A stretch of DNA of 64,000 nt from positions 6,347,401 to 6,411,400 of the forward strand of contig JASFXZ010000013.1 in the NCBI GenBank assembly GCA_032209605.1. The letters run 5' to 3'. This document shows, in pieces, positions 36,001 to 40,335 of this stretch. Position 1 is the first letter of the stretch. Every line of letters begins with the position of its first letter. The translations under genes and the position numbers were made by a program. The stretch is from Mactromeris polynyma. Lineage: Eukaryota; Mollusca; Bivalvia; Venerida; Mactridae. The notes under the pieces are model-generated. The model was not told the origin of the DNA, made no database searches, and was given only the letters and a program-made list of their open reading frames with translations.

Positions 36001-38420
36001 CATATGTTCTCATGAGCAGGTTAGTACAGCAGTTATATGTTGAATATTGATTGTGTAATATTCATTTGATTATGTTTGCCTTGAAAACCAACTGTATTAT
36101 GATTTGACATACACATTTGTTCGCTCAATATGGTTTGCTCAATTAGTAGTGCTATCAGATTTAATTAGCTACCAATTAAGAGAGCTACCAATTTGATGAG
36201 TTAACAAAAATTGTTGCCTAGTAAGAGGAACTACCAAATAGTTACATGCCCTAGTTGGTAGCTCTTTTAATTAGTAAATGTCAGAACTAGAAGTTTTCCT
36301 TATTACTAACTCATCTAATTGGTAATACAAGTTTGTATTGTAAAAATATTATGAACTATATCTGTAAAATTTGCAGGGACATAATTCTGAACTTATACAA
36401 AGGACTTTCATGGGAGTTGCATATATTATTATTAGCACTGATTTTGAGGAATGAAATTAAATTTAGTCAGTATGCTTAGACATGAAGGTTAGAGTATACT
36501 AGTTTCGCTTTCACCTCTAGATATATACTCTGAGTTTTACAATTTACGTCTCCATTGGCCGAGTGGTTATGGCATCTGCCTTTGGAGCGGGAGGTCAAAG
36601 GTTCGAATCCCGGGAGGGGTCCGTTCTGATATGCCTGGTTGGTGAGCTGCCACCTAGTTAAATAATGGTTAAGGGTGCCTGGCATTGATGGATAGGAATC
36701 AGGAAGTAAATGTGCTCAGAAAGTTGGTGTCACATAAGTCAGAAATGAATGGCACTTTAAATAGGGATGACAATATAATAAATAATTAAACACTTAACTT
36801 TTACAGGTTGTGGATTATCTCACCCAATATTCGGGAATCAAGCCTGGTGACCTTGACCCTGCAGTATCAAATCGACATTTGACTACATTGAAAGCTACAT
36901 ACCAGAAAATACGGTATCTTGTAGATGTTGGAGTCATCTTTGTAGGCCATGGTCTCAAGAAAGATTTCAGAGTCATTAATATTCATGTATGTAATCCATT
37001 CTACATTGTCCATATCATTTTAAGACTTTATCAAATTTGTACTTTTCATAGTAAATGGGAGAGACAGATACTGATTTTTGTCATAGGTTTACTTTAGACA
37101 TATAGACAAATTAACATCAATGTATGTTTAAACAATGATGTCAGCATTGGTAGATAAAGATACAGATCGGAACCTAAACAAAATTTCATTTGCTGGTAGA
37201 AATCCATCTTAGTGTCAAGTGATGGTAATACAGACATGCTTAGTATGGTTAGGTAGTTCATAGATGTCTTCCTGAATTCCGGGTTTTTAATGTACCAGAA
37301 AAAAAAGTTCGGGTTGGAAAATTTAGAGCACGTTTAGGGATGGTAATTGATGGATGTGGCTTTTATCTAACATCCATTTCATAAATGTGTTGTTACAAAG
37401 CCTTTCATTGATTGATCATGACAATAAGCTTAGCGAAGGATATCTTGACGAATCAAAATGCTTGATAAACTCTCGGTAGTTAATTACAAATGTCAGAAAG
37501 ATGTGGGATGAATTCATCTGCTGTGAATTTGTAGAAAAATTCCATTCTTAAACAGAGAAGACAAATTAATGAAGTTATGGAATGTTGACTACTTACATCT
37601 TTGGTAGTTAAGCAATCTGCTTATAATGTTAAGTTGGTGAACCTAGAAATGATTGCATCGACATCTGTTGTTATTTTTATAACACCAACAGTTATGTGTG
37701 CTGCTAGACTAATAGAAATTTCAATGGTAATATGCACATATTTTTGCAACTTTTTAAACTTCATCAAACAAAATATAGAGCAAATTGTTCTCTAGGTTTG
37801 ATGGTGTATATTTTTTGTCGTAGGTTCCTAAGGATCGGATCATTGACACAGTGGAGTTGTTTCATCTTCCGAGACAGAGAATGATTTCTCTTAAATTTCT
37901 GGCCTGGTATTTCCTAAGTAAGTACAAACTATGGGTCTTCCTCGACCCTAATAGCTGGAAAACTCCGTACATGACCCTGGTTGTTTATGTAAATTAAAGC
38001 CCCATTACCGAAAAAGTATTAAAATTAATATTTAACACATGCTTCAATACATCAGTATTTGGTAATTCTATTTAATTATGAGTGTTTTGGTAAAAGTTCC
38101 ACTTCAGTTTTTTTGCATTTGTATATGTCAGAAATGATTTAATCCCCTTTGACATTGAGTATAATGTTGTGTTAGATGTGAAGTTTTACTGTAAATGTTT
38201 AATCATTCTAGAAATCAACATCCAGTCAGTGACCCATGACTCTGTGGAAGATGCAAGGACTGCTCTACAGTTGTACCTGAAGTATCAGGAGATGTCTATG
38301 GAGGGAATGGACAAAGTTCGTAAAGTTATCAAGGAAATGTACGAATTTGGACGAAAGAATCAGTGGAAAATTTCAGATCTTGAAGAGACAACAGATGACA
38401 GTGCCGTGGCTTTCTTGTAA
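1..38420 (+). CDS. PAN2: PAN2, poly(A) deadenylase catalytic subunit (28 exons, 5' end outside window)
   Basis: PAN2 is the 3'-5' exonuclease of the cytoplasmic PAN2-PAN3 complex, which trims mRNA poly(A) tails. Joined coding exons: 1-67, 1371-1514, 2354-2526, 3954-4074, 4683-4760, 5883-6001, 6776-6920, 9919-10054, 11798-11874, 12856-12983, 13712-13881, 14968-15128, 16056-16184, 16898-17047, 17407-17771, 18754-18890, 20361-20473, 21329-21427, 22488-22630, 23546-23694, 24826-25004, 26523-26613, 33921-34075, 35098-35183, 35962-36019, 36807-36986, 37824-37917, 38212-38420. All introns are GT-AG and all phases agree, giving 1284 residues plus stop. WD40 repeats cover about residues 30-350, a linker 350-455, the inactive UCH-like domain about 455-980, and the exonuclease about 1030-1230. 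The DEDDh residues are D1068 and E1070 (GLDAEFV), D1177 (GHGLKKDF), H1224 and D1229 (HDSVEDA). Similarity to vertebrate PAN2 as I remember it runs through nearly every exon. The N-terminus is missing. Confidence 0.96.
657..847. mobile_element. 191-bp MITE with TA target duplication (copy 1)
   Basis: Ends are CAGTCAAACCTGT and ACAGGTTTGACTG, flanked by TA on both sides (655-656 and 848-849). It contains repeated GACCACCTG-type motifs and no coding sequence. Ends and TA duplication suit a Tc1/mariner/pogo-related miniature element. A reversed copy is at 11515-11703. Confidence 0.85.
1371..1514 (+). CDS. PAN2: PAN2 exon 2, start of WD40 propeller
   Basis: Acceptor TTTGTAG, donor GGG|GTAGGT, 48 codons, phase 0 at both ends. 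Encodes [20 protein letters not shown], matching the first propeller blade of PAN2 (vertebrate: VSHFDLHEEMLWVGSHGG). Confidence 0.92.
1607..1933. repeat. Minisatellite, about 38-bp unit x ~9
   Basis: Repeats of ATTATGAGGGCTGTCCCAAG followed by a CAATTATGTAGACTCTAC-like half, in the intron after PAN2 exon 2. Copies differ by a few substitutions and short gaps. Confidence 0.9.
2030..2207. mobile_element. 178-bp MITE with TA target duplication
   Basis: Left end CAGTCGAACCCCGTTC, right end GAACGAGGTCCAACTG, flanked by TA at 2028-2029 and 2208-2209. The CAGTYRAACC terminus resembles pogo/Tigger-type elements. No coding capacity. Confidence 0.75.
2354..2526 (+). CDS. PAN2: PAN2 exon 3, WD40 propeller
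   Basis: Acceptor TTTCAG, donor TTTCA|GTGAGT, ends in phase 2. Encodes [18 protein letters not shown] and [15 protein letters not shown], which align with the first two PAN2 blades. Confidence 0.93.
2945..3310. repeat. Dispersed repeat (family also at 59489 and 63541)
   Basis: Bases 3060-3197 match 59489-59620 (shared GTGACGTCACCATGTACTGA-like core and ATGGAAACGAAGTGACCAT). Bases 3255-3300 match 63541-63588 (GTTGTAAATCCCATAGCAGC). A mid-repetitive element of unknown class; no gene seen. Confidence 0.6.
3489..3720. repeat. Dispersed repeat with GTCCGTCCGTC tract
   Basis: Begins near TATGCCCCCATTCGAAGAAG and runs through GTCCGTC repeats, 'AACTCAAGAACCGCTTGA' and 'GGTCAAAGGTCAAGGTCA'. Related text occurs at 25130-25480 and, more distantly, at 18193-18370. 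From memory this type is common in bivalve introns. Confidence 0.55.
3954..4074 (+). CDS. PAN2: PAN2 exon 4, WD40 propeller
   Basis: Acceptor ATCTCAG, donor CAGAAG|GTAAGT. Encodes [20 protein letters not shown] and [15 protein letters not shown], matching the PAN2 blade with GLQNHVIEIDLNTVQETQK. Its last ~65 bases plus the donor are copied four times just downstream. Confidence 0.94.
4075..4386. repeat. Four degraded copies of the exon 4 3' end with its splice donor
   Basis: Directly after exon 4, units of about 74 bp repeat the last ~65 exon bases (GACCTTGACCTTAC, GAGAGACAGAAG) and the donor GTAAGTCATTGATTGG. The first three copies keep an AAGGTAAG donor; the fourth has GAGTTAAGT. Reading past the true donor meets TGA within four codons. 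Confidence 0.9.
4683..4760 (+). CDS. PAN2: PAN2 exon 5, WD40 propeller
   Basis: Acceptor TTTACAG, donor GGAAAG|GTAGTG, 26 codons, phase 0. Encodes [20 protein letters not shown], close to TPGITIMRQTNRFFFCGHTS of vertebrate PAN2. Confidence 0.94.
4884..5430. repeat. Minisatellite, 68-bp unit x 8
   Basis: Eight units containing CTCCTGACTGGTTTGTAGTG, AAGCTTCATTGTGATTGGCT and CTTGCCAGTCATGTGACTAC, in the intron after PAN2 exon 5. Confidence 0.93.
5883..6001 (+). CDS. PAN2: PAN2 exon 6, WD40 propeller
   Basis: Acceptor TTTACAG, donor AGCAG|GTAATG, ends in phase 2. Encodes [20 protein letters not shown] and VTCGFSSR, one of the best-conserved PAN2 stretches. Confidence 0.95.
6425..6622 (-). mobile_element. 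tRNA-derived SINE, old copy
   Basis: On the minus strand, 6620-6550 reads as a tRNA-like head with GTTAGCTCAGTTGGTAGAG (A box) and GGGTTCAAATCC (B box), followed by an unrelated body. A related degraded copy appears around 23290-23465. Confidence 0.65.
6776..6920 (+). CDS. PAN2: PAN2 exon 7, WD40 propeller
   Basis: Acceptor TATATAG (the next AG gives a frameshift, so this one was chosen), donor TCTCAG|GTATGT. Encodes [20 protein letters not shown] and [14 protein letters not shown]. The last 37 bases plus the donor are the seed of the 25-copy array that follows directly. Confidence 0.94.
6921..7995. repeat. Minisatellite, 43-bp unit x 25, seeded by exon 7 donor
   Basis: Exactly 25 units of 43 bp. 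Each is GTATGT followed by the last 37 bases of exon 7 (ACCTACATATTCTAGTAGGT, TGGCTGTTGTCTCTCAG). Every join therefore reads CTCTCAG|GTATGT, a strong donor that also looks like an acceptor. Copies differ mainly by G/A and C/T changes. Confidence 0.97.
8123..9878. repeat. Minisatellite, 13-bp unit, ~1.75 kb
   Basis: About 135 copies of GTACCTGGTCACT and variants (ACATGG, CTTGG, CCCGG, CCCAG), just before PAN2 exon 8. The left half mixes C and A variants; the right half has more CCCGG and CTTGG. It is open in all three forward frames because 13 is not a multiple of 3 and the unit holds no stop; this is not coding. Confidence 0.96.
9919..10054 (+). CDS. PAN2: PAN2 exon 8, WD40 propeller
   Basis: Acceptor TTGTAG, donor GGAG|GTACGA, phase 0 to 1. 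Encodes [17 protein letters not shown] and [18 protein letters not shown], matching the last propeller blades. A long open frame running in from the left through the 13-bp array reads this exon in a different frame and is not coding. Confidence 0.93.
10440..10712 (-). mobile_element. tRNA-derived SINE, degraded
   Basis: Minus strand 10712-10640 reads GCAGCTCAGTTTGTAGAGTG (A-box-like) and GGGTTTGATCAAT (B-box-like). The rest, to about 10440, has no coding signal. Confidence 0.5.
11515..11703. mobile_element. 189-bp MITE with TA target duplication (copy 2, reversed)
   Basis: Reverse complement of the element at 657-847, with the same terminal repeats and TA flanks at 11513-11514 and 11704-11705. 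Confidence 0.85.
11798..11874 (+). CDS. PAN2: PAN2 exon 9
   Basis: Acceptor ATTTCAG, donor GATCCT|GTAAGT, phase 1 to 0. Encodes [20 protein letters not shown], the end of the propeller (vertebrate GCVHLWTDSPEPSFN). Confidence 0.9.
12186..12288 (-). mobile_element. tRNA-derived SINE, family A
   Basis: Minus strand head GTGGTGTAGTGGTTAGCATA with B box GGGTTCAAATCC and tail GGCGCCATTGGCCGATTTTT, then CGTGTTC. The same head and tail occur on the plus strand at 26755-26870 and 34360-34502. It could be a tRNA gene, but the shared tails show a SINE. Confidence 0.75.
12579..12838 (+). mobile_element. tRNA-derived SINE, family B (copy 1)
   Basis: About 260 bp. The head has GACTGGGTGGTTAAGG and B box GGTTCGAATCC, the body has GTGAGCTGCCAGCTAGTTAA and AAGTAAATGTGCTCAGAAAG, and the tail ends in ATAAATAAACACTT. 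It is full-length similar to 36548-36795. Confidence 0.85.
12856..12983 (+). CDS. PAN2: PAN2 exon 10, propeller-to-linker
   Basis: Acceptor TTTTCAG, donor TACAG|GTAAGT, phase 0 to 2. Encodes the linker start with [15 protein letters not shown], like LLSDWPAANSAPAPR in vertebrates. The linker wraps PAN3 in known complex structures. Confidence 0.91.
13712..13881 (+). CDS. PAN2: PAN2 exon 11, PAN3-interacting linker
   Basis: Acceptor TTTTCAG, donor GCAGAG|GTAATC, phase 2 to 1. Encodes [29 protein letters not shown] and ESPLGRG, matching the conserved linker (VGFIGYAPNPRTRLRNQIPY). Confidence 0.93.
14570..14967. repeat. Minisatellite, 37-bp unit x ~10.8, seeded by exon 12 acceptor
   Basis: Units run CGTTAATTGTTACATGTTCT then TGATTTAG|GTGATAATC. 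TTGATTTAG|GTGATGATCCGTT is the true acceptor and first bases of exon 12, so each unit repeats the 3' splice site and exon start. Only the last copy continues into coding sequence (CCGTTTATGG). Splicing to any decoy enters the exon frame and meets TGA within one unit. Confidence 0.95.
14968..15128 (+). CDS. PAN2: PAN2 exon 12, start of UCH-like domain
   Basis: Acceptor GATTTAG, donor TTACAG|GTAAGC, phase 1 to 0. Encodes [20 protein letters not shown] and [10 protein letters not shown], almost identical to vertebrate PAN2. N at the UCH nucleophile region (YCNSMLQ) fits the known lack of protease activity. The acceptor is preceded by ten decoy copies of itself. Confidence 0.96.
16056..16184 (+). 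CDS. PAN2: PAN2 exon 13, UCH-like domain
   Basis: Acceptor GTTTCAG, donor TGCCAG|GTAACT, 43 codons, phase 0. Encodes [20 protein letters not shown] and [19 protein letters not shown]. Confidence 0.95.
16208..16440. mobile_element. MITE, about 233 bp (inverted partner of 17841-18072)
   Basis: Starts TTATTTCCAGAAACCC and ends GGGGTTCTGGAAATAA. The whole sequence is the reverse complement, with divergence, of 17841-18072. Confidence 0.8.
16898..17047 (+). CDS. PAN2: PAN2 exon 14, UCH-like domain
   Basis: Acceptor TTTGTAG, donor CATTCT|GTAAGT, 50 codons, phase 0. Encodes [20 protein letters not shown] and [16 protein letters not shown], matching [19 protein letters not shown] of vertebrates. 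Confidence 0.95.
17407..17771 (+). CDS. PAN2: PAN2 exon 15, Lys/Glu-rich insertion in UCH-like domain
   Basis: Acceptor ACATAG, donor CCAA|GTAATG, phase 0 to 2. All 121 codons are open and encode a charged, low-complexity segment of E, K, T and P with a run of lysines ([19 protein letters not shown]). It sits where vertebrate PAN2 has a short Gly/Ser loop, so it is probably a solvent-exposed loop. Exon phases on both sides support inclusion. Confidence 0.88.
17841..18072. mobile_element. MITE, about 232 bp (inverted partner of 16208-16440)
   Basis: Starts TTATTTCCAGAACCCC and ends GGGGTTCTGGAAATAA. Lies 70 bases after PAN2 exon 15. Confidence 0.8.
18193..18370. repeat. Dispersed repeat, distant relative of 3489-3720
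   Basis: Contains TATGCCCCGCCATTCATAGA, a CCCTGTCCCTCTGTCC tract and TTCTATGCATATTGGGCACA, the same order of features as the other bivalve-type copies. Confidence 0.45.
18754..18890 (+). CDS. PAN2: PAN2 exon 16, UCH-like domain zinc site
   Basis: Acceptor TTTACAG, donor GACAAG|GTCAGT, phase 2 to 1. Encodes [20 protein letters not shown] and [14 protein letters not shown]. The CxC pair matches the CRCGSE motif of other PAN2 proteins. Confidence 0.94.
19088..19725. repeat. Minisatellite, 23-bp pyrimidine-rich unit x ~27
   Basis: Units of TTGTCCCCTAATGTTCTCCC plus TTC or TTG, in the intron after PAN2 exon 16. The strand is strongly C/T biased. A related single run occurs around 40030-40210 (CCCCATGTGCATTTCC ... 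CTTGTTATCCCC). Confidence 0.95.
20135..20262 (+). mobile_element. Probable SINE fragment with tRNA-like B box
   Basis: GGGAGGTAGAGTGAAGGGTG followed by GGTTCAAACCCTG; no matching full copy in the window. Confidence 0.4.
20361..20473 (+). CDS. PAN2: PAN2 exon 17, UCH-like domain
   Basis: Acceptor CTTACAG, donor CAACAT|GTAAGT, phase 1 to 0. Encodes [20 protein letters not shown] and [12 protein letters not shown] is the second cysteine pair and fits the vertebrate CDTC. Confidence 0.95.
21169..21275. repeat. (TGT/GTTGTTGTGATGTTG)n microsatellite
   Basis: Imperfect TTG repeats broken by GATG, ending 50 bases before PAN2 exon 18. Confidence 0.9.
21329..21427 (+). CDS. PAN2: PAN2 exon 18, UCH-like domain
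   Basis: Acceptor TTTTCAG, donor CTCATG|GTAAGT, 33 codons, phase 0. Encodes [20 protein letters not shown] and FWKIQLM, matching RHLPDILVINCEVNS. Confidence 0.94.
21671..22248. repeat. Minisatellite, 39-bp unit x ~15
   Basis: Units of GTGTCTACAGCATGGTGTCA plus CAGTGTGGTGTCATGTCAA, in the intron after PAN2 exon 18. 39 is a multiple of 3, so it stays open in several frames; not coding. Confidence 0.94.
22488..22630 (+). CDS. PAN2: PAN2 exon 19 with CCCH zinc finger
   Basis: Acceptor TTGACAG, donor CTCCAG|GTATCA, phase 0 to 2. Encodes a Ser/Thr-rich stretch, then a finger C865-x5-C871-x4-C876-x3-H880 ([16 protein letters not shown]). This spacing is that of Nab2/ZC3H14-type fingers, known poly(A) binders. 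I do not recall such a finger in vertebrate PAN2. Confidence 0.9.
22631..22822. repeat. Minisatellite, 23-bp unit x ~8, starting at the exon 19 donor
   Basis: Units of ATAGAGCCATTGCTGTATTC plus GAT or TAT. The first unit overlaps the donor itself (CAG|GTATCAATAGAGCC). Confidence 0.9.
23041..23280. repeat. Minisatellite, 30-bp unit x 8
   Basis: Exactly eight 30-bp units of TCATATACGGCAGTAAGTTG plus ACCTAACCAG, nearly identical to each other, so recently expanded. The minus strand is open ([10 protein letters not shown] repeated) only because the unit is ten codons. Confidence 0.96.
23546..23694 (+). CDS. PAN2: PAN2 exon 20, UCH-like domain
   Basis: Only the acceptor ATTCAG at 23544-23545 gives the phase needed after exon 19; the AG at 23555-23556 does not. 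Donor TCCAG|GTAAGA, ends in phase 1. Encodes [20 protein letters not shown], matching NVWLPFSIRMKMTKNKGL. Confidence 0.92.
23779..24680. repeat. Minisatellite, 41-bp unit x 22, related to exon 20 donor
   Basis: Exactly 22 units of 41 bp: GTAGGAATATATCATGTTTA, TCATTATGCCTTAGTACCCA, G. The unit resembles the exon 20 junction CCAG|GTAAGAGTTTATCATG and following TCTATCATTG, so each join (CCCAG|GTAGGAAT) is donor-like. A partial 23rd unit runs to about 24710. Confidence 0.93.
24826..25004 (+). CDS. PAN2: PAN2 exon 21, end of UCH-like domain
   Basis: Acceptor TTTTCAG, donor GAAAAG|GTTTGT, phase 1 to 0. Encodes [20 protein letters not shown] and [20 protein letters not shown], very close to vertebrate PAN2 ([16 protein letters not shown]). 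Confidence 0.96.
25130..25480. repeat. Dispersed repeat with CTGTCTGTCCGTC tract
   Basis: GTCTGTCCGTCTGTCTGTCA is followed by two similar blocks with TTGAAGGATTTTGAAAT and ACAAATGTT...ATATTGAG. Same type as 3489-3720. Confidence 0.55.
25640..26500. other. Intron 21 remainder, no feature
   Basis: Slightly more GC-rich than its surroundings around 25650-26000, with several short open frames on both strands. None resembles a known protein and no splice structure supports them. Probably old repeat. Confidence 0.5.
26523..26613 (+). CDS. PAN2: PAN2 exon 22
   Basis: Acceptor TTTACAG, donor CAATG|GTAAGT, phase 0 to 1. Encodes [20 protein letters not shown], matching FDMNWKVPAILYYVKRNL. The next intron is 7.3 kb, the longest in the window. 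Confidence 0.95.
26755..26870 (+). mobile_element. tRNA-derived SINE, family A, internally shortened
   Basis: Head GTGGTGTAATGGTTAGCATA joins directly to GGGTTCGAATCCCGGTGGCG, losing the anticodon arm region, then CCATTGACTGATTTTTCGTG. Compare 34360-34502. Confidence 0.75.
26943..28212. repeat. Minisatellite, 52-bp unit x ~24
   Basis: Units of ATCATCTGTGCGTAAGATTT, ATCTTGAGAGGTTGCTGTGC and ACAAGACAAACT in the long intron after PAN2 exon 22. Some units gained one A (53 bp). Variants AGAGG/AAAGG and ATGTG/CTGTG recur in runs. Confidence 0.95.
28661..28858 (+). mobile_element. tRNA-derived SINE, family C
   Basis: GTGCAGTGGTCGAGGGGTAT and GGTCGTGAGTTCAAGCC form a tRNA-like head; the body ends in an A-rich GTAAAATAAATAAG tail. 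Confidence 0.65.
29615..30731. mobile_element. 1.1-kb TIR element with TA target duplication
   Basis: Ends CAGTCCAACCTG and CAGGTTGGACTG, flanked by TA at 29613-29614 and 30732-30733. Subterminal repeats of GACTCCCTGTCATATG lie near both ends. Near 30043 a short frame starts [10 protein letters not shown] but stops soon. Non-autonomous, pogo/Tigger-like by its ends. Confidence 0.8.
30780..32200. other. Intron 22 segment, no gene
   Basis: AT-rich. The segment 31080-31510 begins ACCTACCTACTAATG and ends near GCTGCGCCGAAAAATTAATA. That end resembles 41588-41608 (CAGCTGCGCCGAAAAAGTA), suggesting an unclassified dispersed repeat. Confidence 0.5.
32226..33744. repeat. Minisatellite, 49-bp unit x 31
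   Basis: Exactly 31 units of 49 bp: TGTCAAGATAGATTATAGAA, CTCTCAACTTGTTTGCCCTT, TGCTCACAC. Variants GGCC, CCCT and CCAT at one site recur in blocks, implying multi-unit duplications. It ends 176 bases before exon 23. Confidence 0.97.
33921..34075 (+). CDS. PAN2: PAN2 exon 23, exonuclease motif I
   Basis: Acceptor TTTTCAG, donor AATCAG|GTCAGT, phase 1 to 0. Encodes [15 protein letters not shown], holding the first two metal-binding acidic residues (D1068, E1070) of the DEDD nuclease. Confidence 0.96.
34360..34502 (+). mobile_element. tRNA-derived SINE, family A
   Basis: Head GTGGTGTAGTGGTTAGCATA, B box GGGTTTGATTCCC, then GCGCCATTGACCAATTTTTC. A leader AAATGACGTCAGGTC is shared with the copy at 26755. 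A tRNA gene is less likely because leader and tail are also shared. Confidence 0.78.
35098..35183 (+). CDS. PAN2: PAN2 exon 24, exonuclease
   Basis: Acceptor TTTACAG, donor AGAGG|GTAAGT, ends in phase 2. Encodes [20 protein letters not shown] and ITCIRG, near-identical to vertebrate ELRSDGTKSTIKPSQMSVAR. Confidence 0.96.
35962..36019 (+). CDS. PAN2: PAN2 exon 25, exonuclease
   Basis: Acceptor TTTCAG, donor GAGCAG|GTTAGT. Short exon of 58 bases encoding [19 protein letters not shown] (vertebrate GIPFIDDYISTQEQ). Confidence 0.94.
36162..36326. mobile_element. Hairpin-forming repeat, MITE-like
   Basis: GCTACCAATTTGATGAGTTAA (36185 onward) is mirrored by TTACTAACTCATCTAATTGG near 36302-36321, and AATTAAGAGAGCTACC by GGTAGCTCTTTTAATT. 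No clear target duplication. Confidence 0.5.
36548..36795 (+). mobile_element. tRNA-derived SINE, family B (copy 2)
   Basis: Head CATTGGCCGAGTGGTTATGG with B box GGTTCGAATCC; body and AACACTT tail as in the copy at 12579-12838. Ends 11 bases before PAN2 exon 26, so it provides most of that acceptor's upstream sequence. Confidence 0.87.
36807..36986 (+). CDS. PAN2: PAN2 exon 26, exonuclease motif II
   Basis: Acceptor TTTACAG, donor ATTCAT|GTATGT, 60 codons, phase 0. Encodes [20 protein letters not shown] and [14 protein letters not shown]1177 is the third catalytic acid. Confidence 0.97.
37824..37917 (+). CDS. PAN2: PAN2 exon 27, exonuclease
   Basis: Acceptor GTCGTAG, donor CCTAA|GTAAGT with the last A carried over (phase 1). 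Encodes [20 protein letters not shown] and LAWYFL. Confidence 0.96.
38212..38420 (+). CDS. PAN2: PAN2 exon 28, exonuclease motif III and stop
   Basis: Acceptor ATTCTAG; stop TAA at 38418-38420. Encodes [20 protein letters not shown], with the catalytic His and last Asp, then a C-terminal helix like vertebrate YEKGRKMDWKVPE. Confidence 0.96.
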
Positions 38421-38548
38421 TATCACGCACCACCAAGCACTGCGCTTTTCTGTTCAACTATCTAGCTATTATCAAATGAAGTTCTGTTAATGCTCACTTC
38501 TAGATATATGTTGTGTGTTTAATTTTACGTAAAAACAATGAATATGAA

Positions 38549-38612
38549 AATAAACTGATTTTCAACGGAGAATTTATCATGTATTGTCAATGCTATTCCT
38601 TGTGGAAATAAA
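38549..38612 (+). promoter_or_regulatory. PAN2 polyadenylation signals
   Basis: Two AATAAA hexamers, at 38549-38554 and 38607-38612, lie 130 and 190 bases after the PAN2 stop. Either could end the mRNA. Confidence 0.6.
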
Positions 38613-40335
38613 GAAATATACATGTTACCATTATAATCATGTTTTCTTTGTGCAGGGGTAAGAATTTCAATAATGCCTCGCTCTGTTTAGGGTGTCATTA
38701 ACGGAAACGGTATTGAAATCCAAAAAAAATCACACATTCAACACACATGCCTCGTTTCTTCACTTATTACTGCAAAAAATACGAAAAACGAGACGATTAC
38801 GAGATTTATAAACTTTCCATCACTATACTGAGATATTCTGACAACACTCACATGGCATTTGCATATCTCAACTTTTAAGATTTCTTGGAGGTAATAGTAA
38901 CATCGAGGACTTAAATAAGCGTTTTCTTCTAACAGGTAAAGTCGGTTATCGTCATAAATTATGGAAGACGTTTCGTAAATTTTGCTTAATATATGCATCT
39001 ATTATACAGAGGGTATTGAATGAGTGTTGTTTAGTATTTAATTTATTGAACGAGTTGAATAAAATGATATGAAGCGAGCCTCTAGATAATCTATTTATCA
39101 CATACCCGACAAAATGAGGTAAAACACATAAACAAGTCTCTGACGTCATTCAGTATTCGCGCGTTCAGTGAATACGTTCCATCTCTCTGACTCGAATCGC
39201 TATCAAATGTGCGGAATCTAGTCAATTTTGATTTAGGACAGCTCTTCGACCAAAGATAAATAAGTTGATATAATTAGTAACATACATTTACCTGTTGCCT
39301 TTACAGAAGCTTATTTCTTTATGATTTTTTGGTAATTTCGCATTCTGATGTAAATAATTTAGTTACTGAGAGCAAGGTCAGTATAAGGCTGCTTGTTTCT
39401 TCATACTTTATATGCAGTATAATTATTTGTTATTGTATACGTAATGGTCTATTAATTTAGTAAGTGTTTGTACTTAGTGAATTTATGTGTATATGTTGGA
39501 AATCAATGACAATATAGTGGTTAAGTGTGAAATTAGCTGGTTGTTAAATCCCCACTATTGTTACTGACAGTTCTGCTATGTGTAGCTATTATTTGTATTT
39601 ATGTTTTAGATGTATGTTAAGTAGGGGTGAGACGATTAATCAATCCATTGATGCATCACGATGCAAGCTCTCTCTATACACATTTCGATGTATAGATACG
39701 CCATTTTTATTCATTGAATATAACGAACAATGTTACGCTCGTCCACGCGGGCGAGTGTTTGTCTCCAGTTTTAAATTGTTCATCAAATGGTCTTGTGTAA
39801 TATTGCCCGAGAACTCGTAAATATGTTGCAACACTGATAAAAACAGGGAAATTATCATTTTATTCGAAACTGAAAACACATCTGTTACGCAAGGCAACAT
39901 ACTAACAATTATATATTTTTCCTTGCATTTGTTAGAGAATAAGTCCGGTTCGTTTAGTGATTACTGCACACAATTAAGTTAAAAGTCATCATAATGTATG
40001 TTTCTATGTCAAATATTCGTCCCCGACCAGTTAAGTTCCACTTCCCCATGTGCATTTCCTTTACTTGATATAATATTTATGTTCTTTTCTCCCACGTTCG
40101 GCCTATGCTTTCTGAGTTTCTTGGCTTGTTCTGTGATGTATTCCATCCATTAAACGTTTTTCCTTGTTATCCCCTTAAATTCTCCATAATTGTGTTTGAT
40201 GGTCGACCAGCGACCAGACCATGTTGCAACATATTGAAAAACAAATCCTTACACAAAAATTAACTCGGCTCTTGACAAAACGGTGGCGATTTCTGTGTTT
40301 ACATTTACACTGAGATAAAGATCATAAGGATGCAG
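38613..40335. other. Intergenic, no gene seen
   Basis: Between the PAN2 poly(A) signals and the element at 40336. AT-rich, with short frames on both strands that match nothing I know. Around 39605-39700 it resembles 20040-20130 (GAATGATTAATC-like text), probably old repeat. Confidence 0.5.
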
